Part shown: positions 5,837 to 6,525 of the stretch, piece by piece
Layout of the letters: each line of letters opens with the position of its first letter
Numbering within the stretch: position 1 is the stretch's first letter
Source: an uncultured Bacteroidales bacterium
GTDB lineage: Bacteria; Bacteroidota; Bacteroidia; Bacteroidales; UBA932
Direction of reading: 5' to 3'
NCBI GenBank assembly: GCA_905234775.1
Contig: CAJOJC010000030.1
Coordinates: 1-6,525 of the forward strand
DNA: 6,525 bases
Notes under the pieces: generated by a model
The model's input: only the letters and a program-made list of their open reading frames with translations
Database searches by the model: none
Told to the model about the DNA's origin: nothing
Translations under genes and position numbers: made by a program

Positions 5837-6525
5837 GGCGCTAATATAGCAATAATTCGGTTAAGCGCTTCTTCCAGAAGCGAACGCGGACATGCGAGGT
5901 TAATGCGGATATACCCCTCGGCACCATACATCTTCCCGGAATTAACCCATACCTGTGCATCCTTAAGCAGGCGAACCTCCAACTCGTCGCCGCTTACGCC
6001 GAGCGTGGTAATATCCACCCATGCCAGATAAGTACCCTCCAGCAGGCAGACCTTAAGTTGGGGAAGGCGCTCGCGCAGCTTATCCAGCAGGAGTGAATAA
6101 TTCCCCTGTATGTATTCGTTCATCTCCGCTAGCCAGCGCGCTCCCTCGGGCGAGTAACACGCTTCCAGCGCGACAGGGCCGAAGACATTTAGGTCGCATA
6201 TCTCGTTGACGTTGATTGCCTTATCGATAAGCGCGGCCCAGTCTTCGCGCTCGCAGGCGAGGAACGAGGTATGCAGACCCGCGACATTGAACGATTTCGA
6301 ATGCGAGCAGAGCGTCACCGAGCCTGCGAGGAATTCGGGGCCGAGCGATGCGAACGGCGTGTAAGTGAAGCCTTCGGAGACCACCTCGCAGTGGATTTCG
6401 TCCGAGACCACGGCGACCCCATGGCGAAGCGCGATCTCCCCTACCTTTCGAAGCTCTTCGTGCGTCCATACCCTGCCCGCGGGGTTGTGGGGGTTGCAGA
6501 GCAGCAGGATCTTGTTCGTGGGGTC
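5833..6525 (-). CDS. MalY/PatB-type PLP-dependent enzyme (cystathionine beta-lyase or aminotransferase), 5' end outside the window
   Basis: Fold-type I PLP enzyme of the aminotransferase class I/II family, MalY/PatB branch. Members cleave cystathionine or other cysteine S-conjugates to pyruvate, ammonia and a thiol, or act as aminotransferases, in the cytosol. The frame is open to the window edge and gives 230 residues, about the C-terminal 60 percent of a normal ~390-residue enzyme. In order it shows NKILLLCNPHNPAGRVW (the family's NPHNPxGRVW block), VSDEIHCE (the Asp contacts the PLP pyridine nitrogen), SHSKSFNVAGL (the Lys of SKSFN forms the Schiff base), and YIRINLACPR near the end, whose first Arg should bind the substrate carboxylate. 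The motifs are intact and no frameshift is seen. The GTG at 6409-6411 is an internal valine codon, not the start. The stop overlaps the hydrolase ATG by 4 nt. Lyase and transaminase activity cannot be told apart here. Confidence 0.9.
   Translation of the reverse strand, partial: DPTNKILLLCNPHNPAGRVWTHEELRKVGEIALRHGVAVVSDEIHCEVVSEGFTYTPFASLGPEFLAGSVTLCSHSKSFNVAGLHTSFLACEREDWAALIDKAINVNEICDLNVFGPVALEACYSPEGARWLAEMNEYIQGNYSLLLDKLRERLPQLKVCLLEGTYLAWVDITTLGVSGDELEVRLLKDAQVWVNSGKMYGAEGYIRINLACPRSLLEEALNRIIAILAP

Noticed and set aside
5315..6031. A 238-codon open frame on the plus strand across the hydrolase and PLP-enzyme genes.
   Set aside because: It is antisense to two genes with intact catalytic motifs and its protein has no recognisable family features; long antisense frames are expected in GC-rich DNA.

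Overview
The window looks like gut-type Bacteroidales DNA over most of its length. The genes from about position 900 onward encode proteins resembling Bacteroidales homologues as I recall them: the C-terminal half of GlpK, a short GlpF-type aquaporin and a bacterial GH3-family protein. Several starts there lack a Shine-Dalgarno sequence, which is common in that phylum. The first ~800 bases look different. They hold a Clostridia-like BirA tail, a strong GAAAGGGG ribosome-binding site and a Clostridia-like N-terminal half of GlpK. This taxonomic reading comes from remembered family consensus, not from a search.

Left part, plus strand (1-3172): the 3' end of a biotin-protein ligase gene (stop at 217, with an in-frame TAG at 14-16); glpK (233-1704), broken by a reading-frame change at about 511-514; a glycerol-facilitator-type aquaporin (1708-2415); and a YhhN/TMEM86-family membrane protein (2419-3132). 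The last three genes are separated by only 3 nt each and are followed by a strong intrinsic terminator (3144-3172), so they look like one glycerol-uptake operon. GlpF would admit glycerol, GlpK would trap it as glycerol-3-phosphate, and the YhhN protein may feed in from ether-lipid breakdown. As written, GlpK would not be made as one protein.

Right part, minus strand (6525-3136): a 5'-truncated MalY/PatB-type PLP enzyme (C-S lyase or aminotransferase), a membrane-anchored alpha/beta hydrolase whose ATG overlaps the upstream stop (ATGA), and a GH3-family acyl-adenylating enzyme 28 nt further on. These are probably co-transcribed. The two operons converge with only 3 nt between stop codons, and the plus-strand terminator lies inside the coding tail of the GH3 gene.

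The points most worth checking are the two lesions and the apparent taxonomic switch within glpK (recombination, transfer or chimeric assembly), the Pro-to-Ala change in the second aquaporin NPA box, and the terminator embedded in the GH3 coding sequence. I saw no tRNA, rRNA, CRISPR array, insertion sequence or clear new defence or mobile system. No gene-free stretch exceeds 300 bases.
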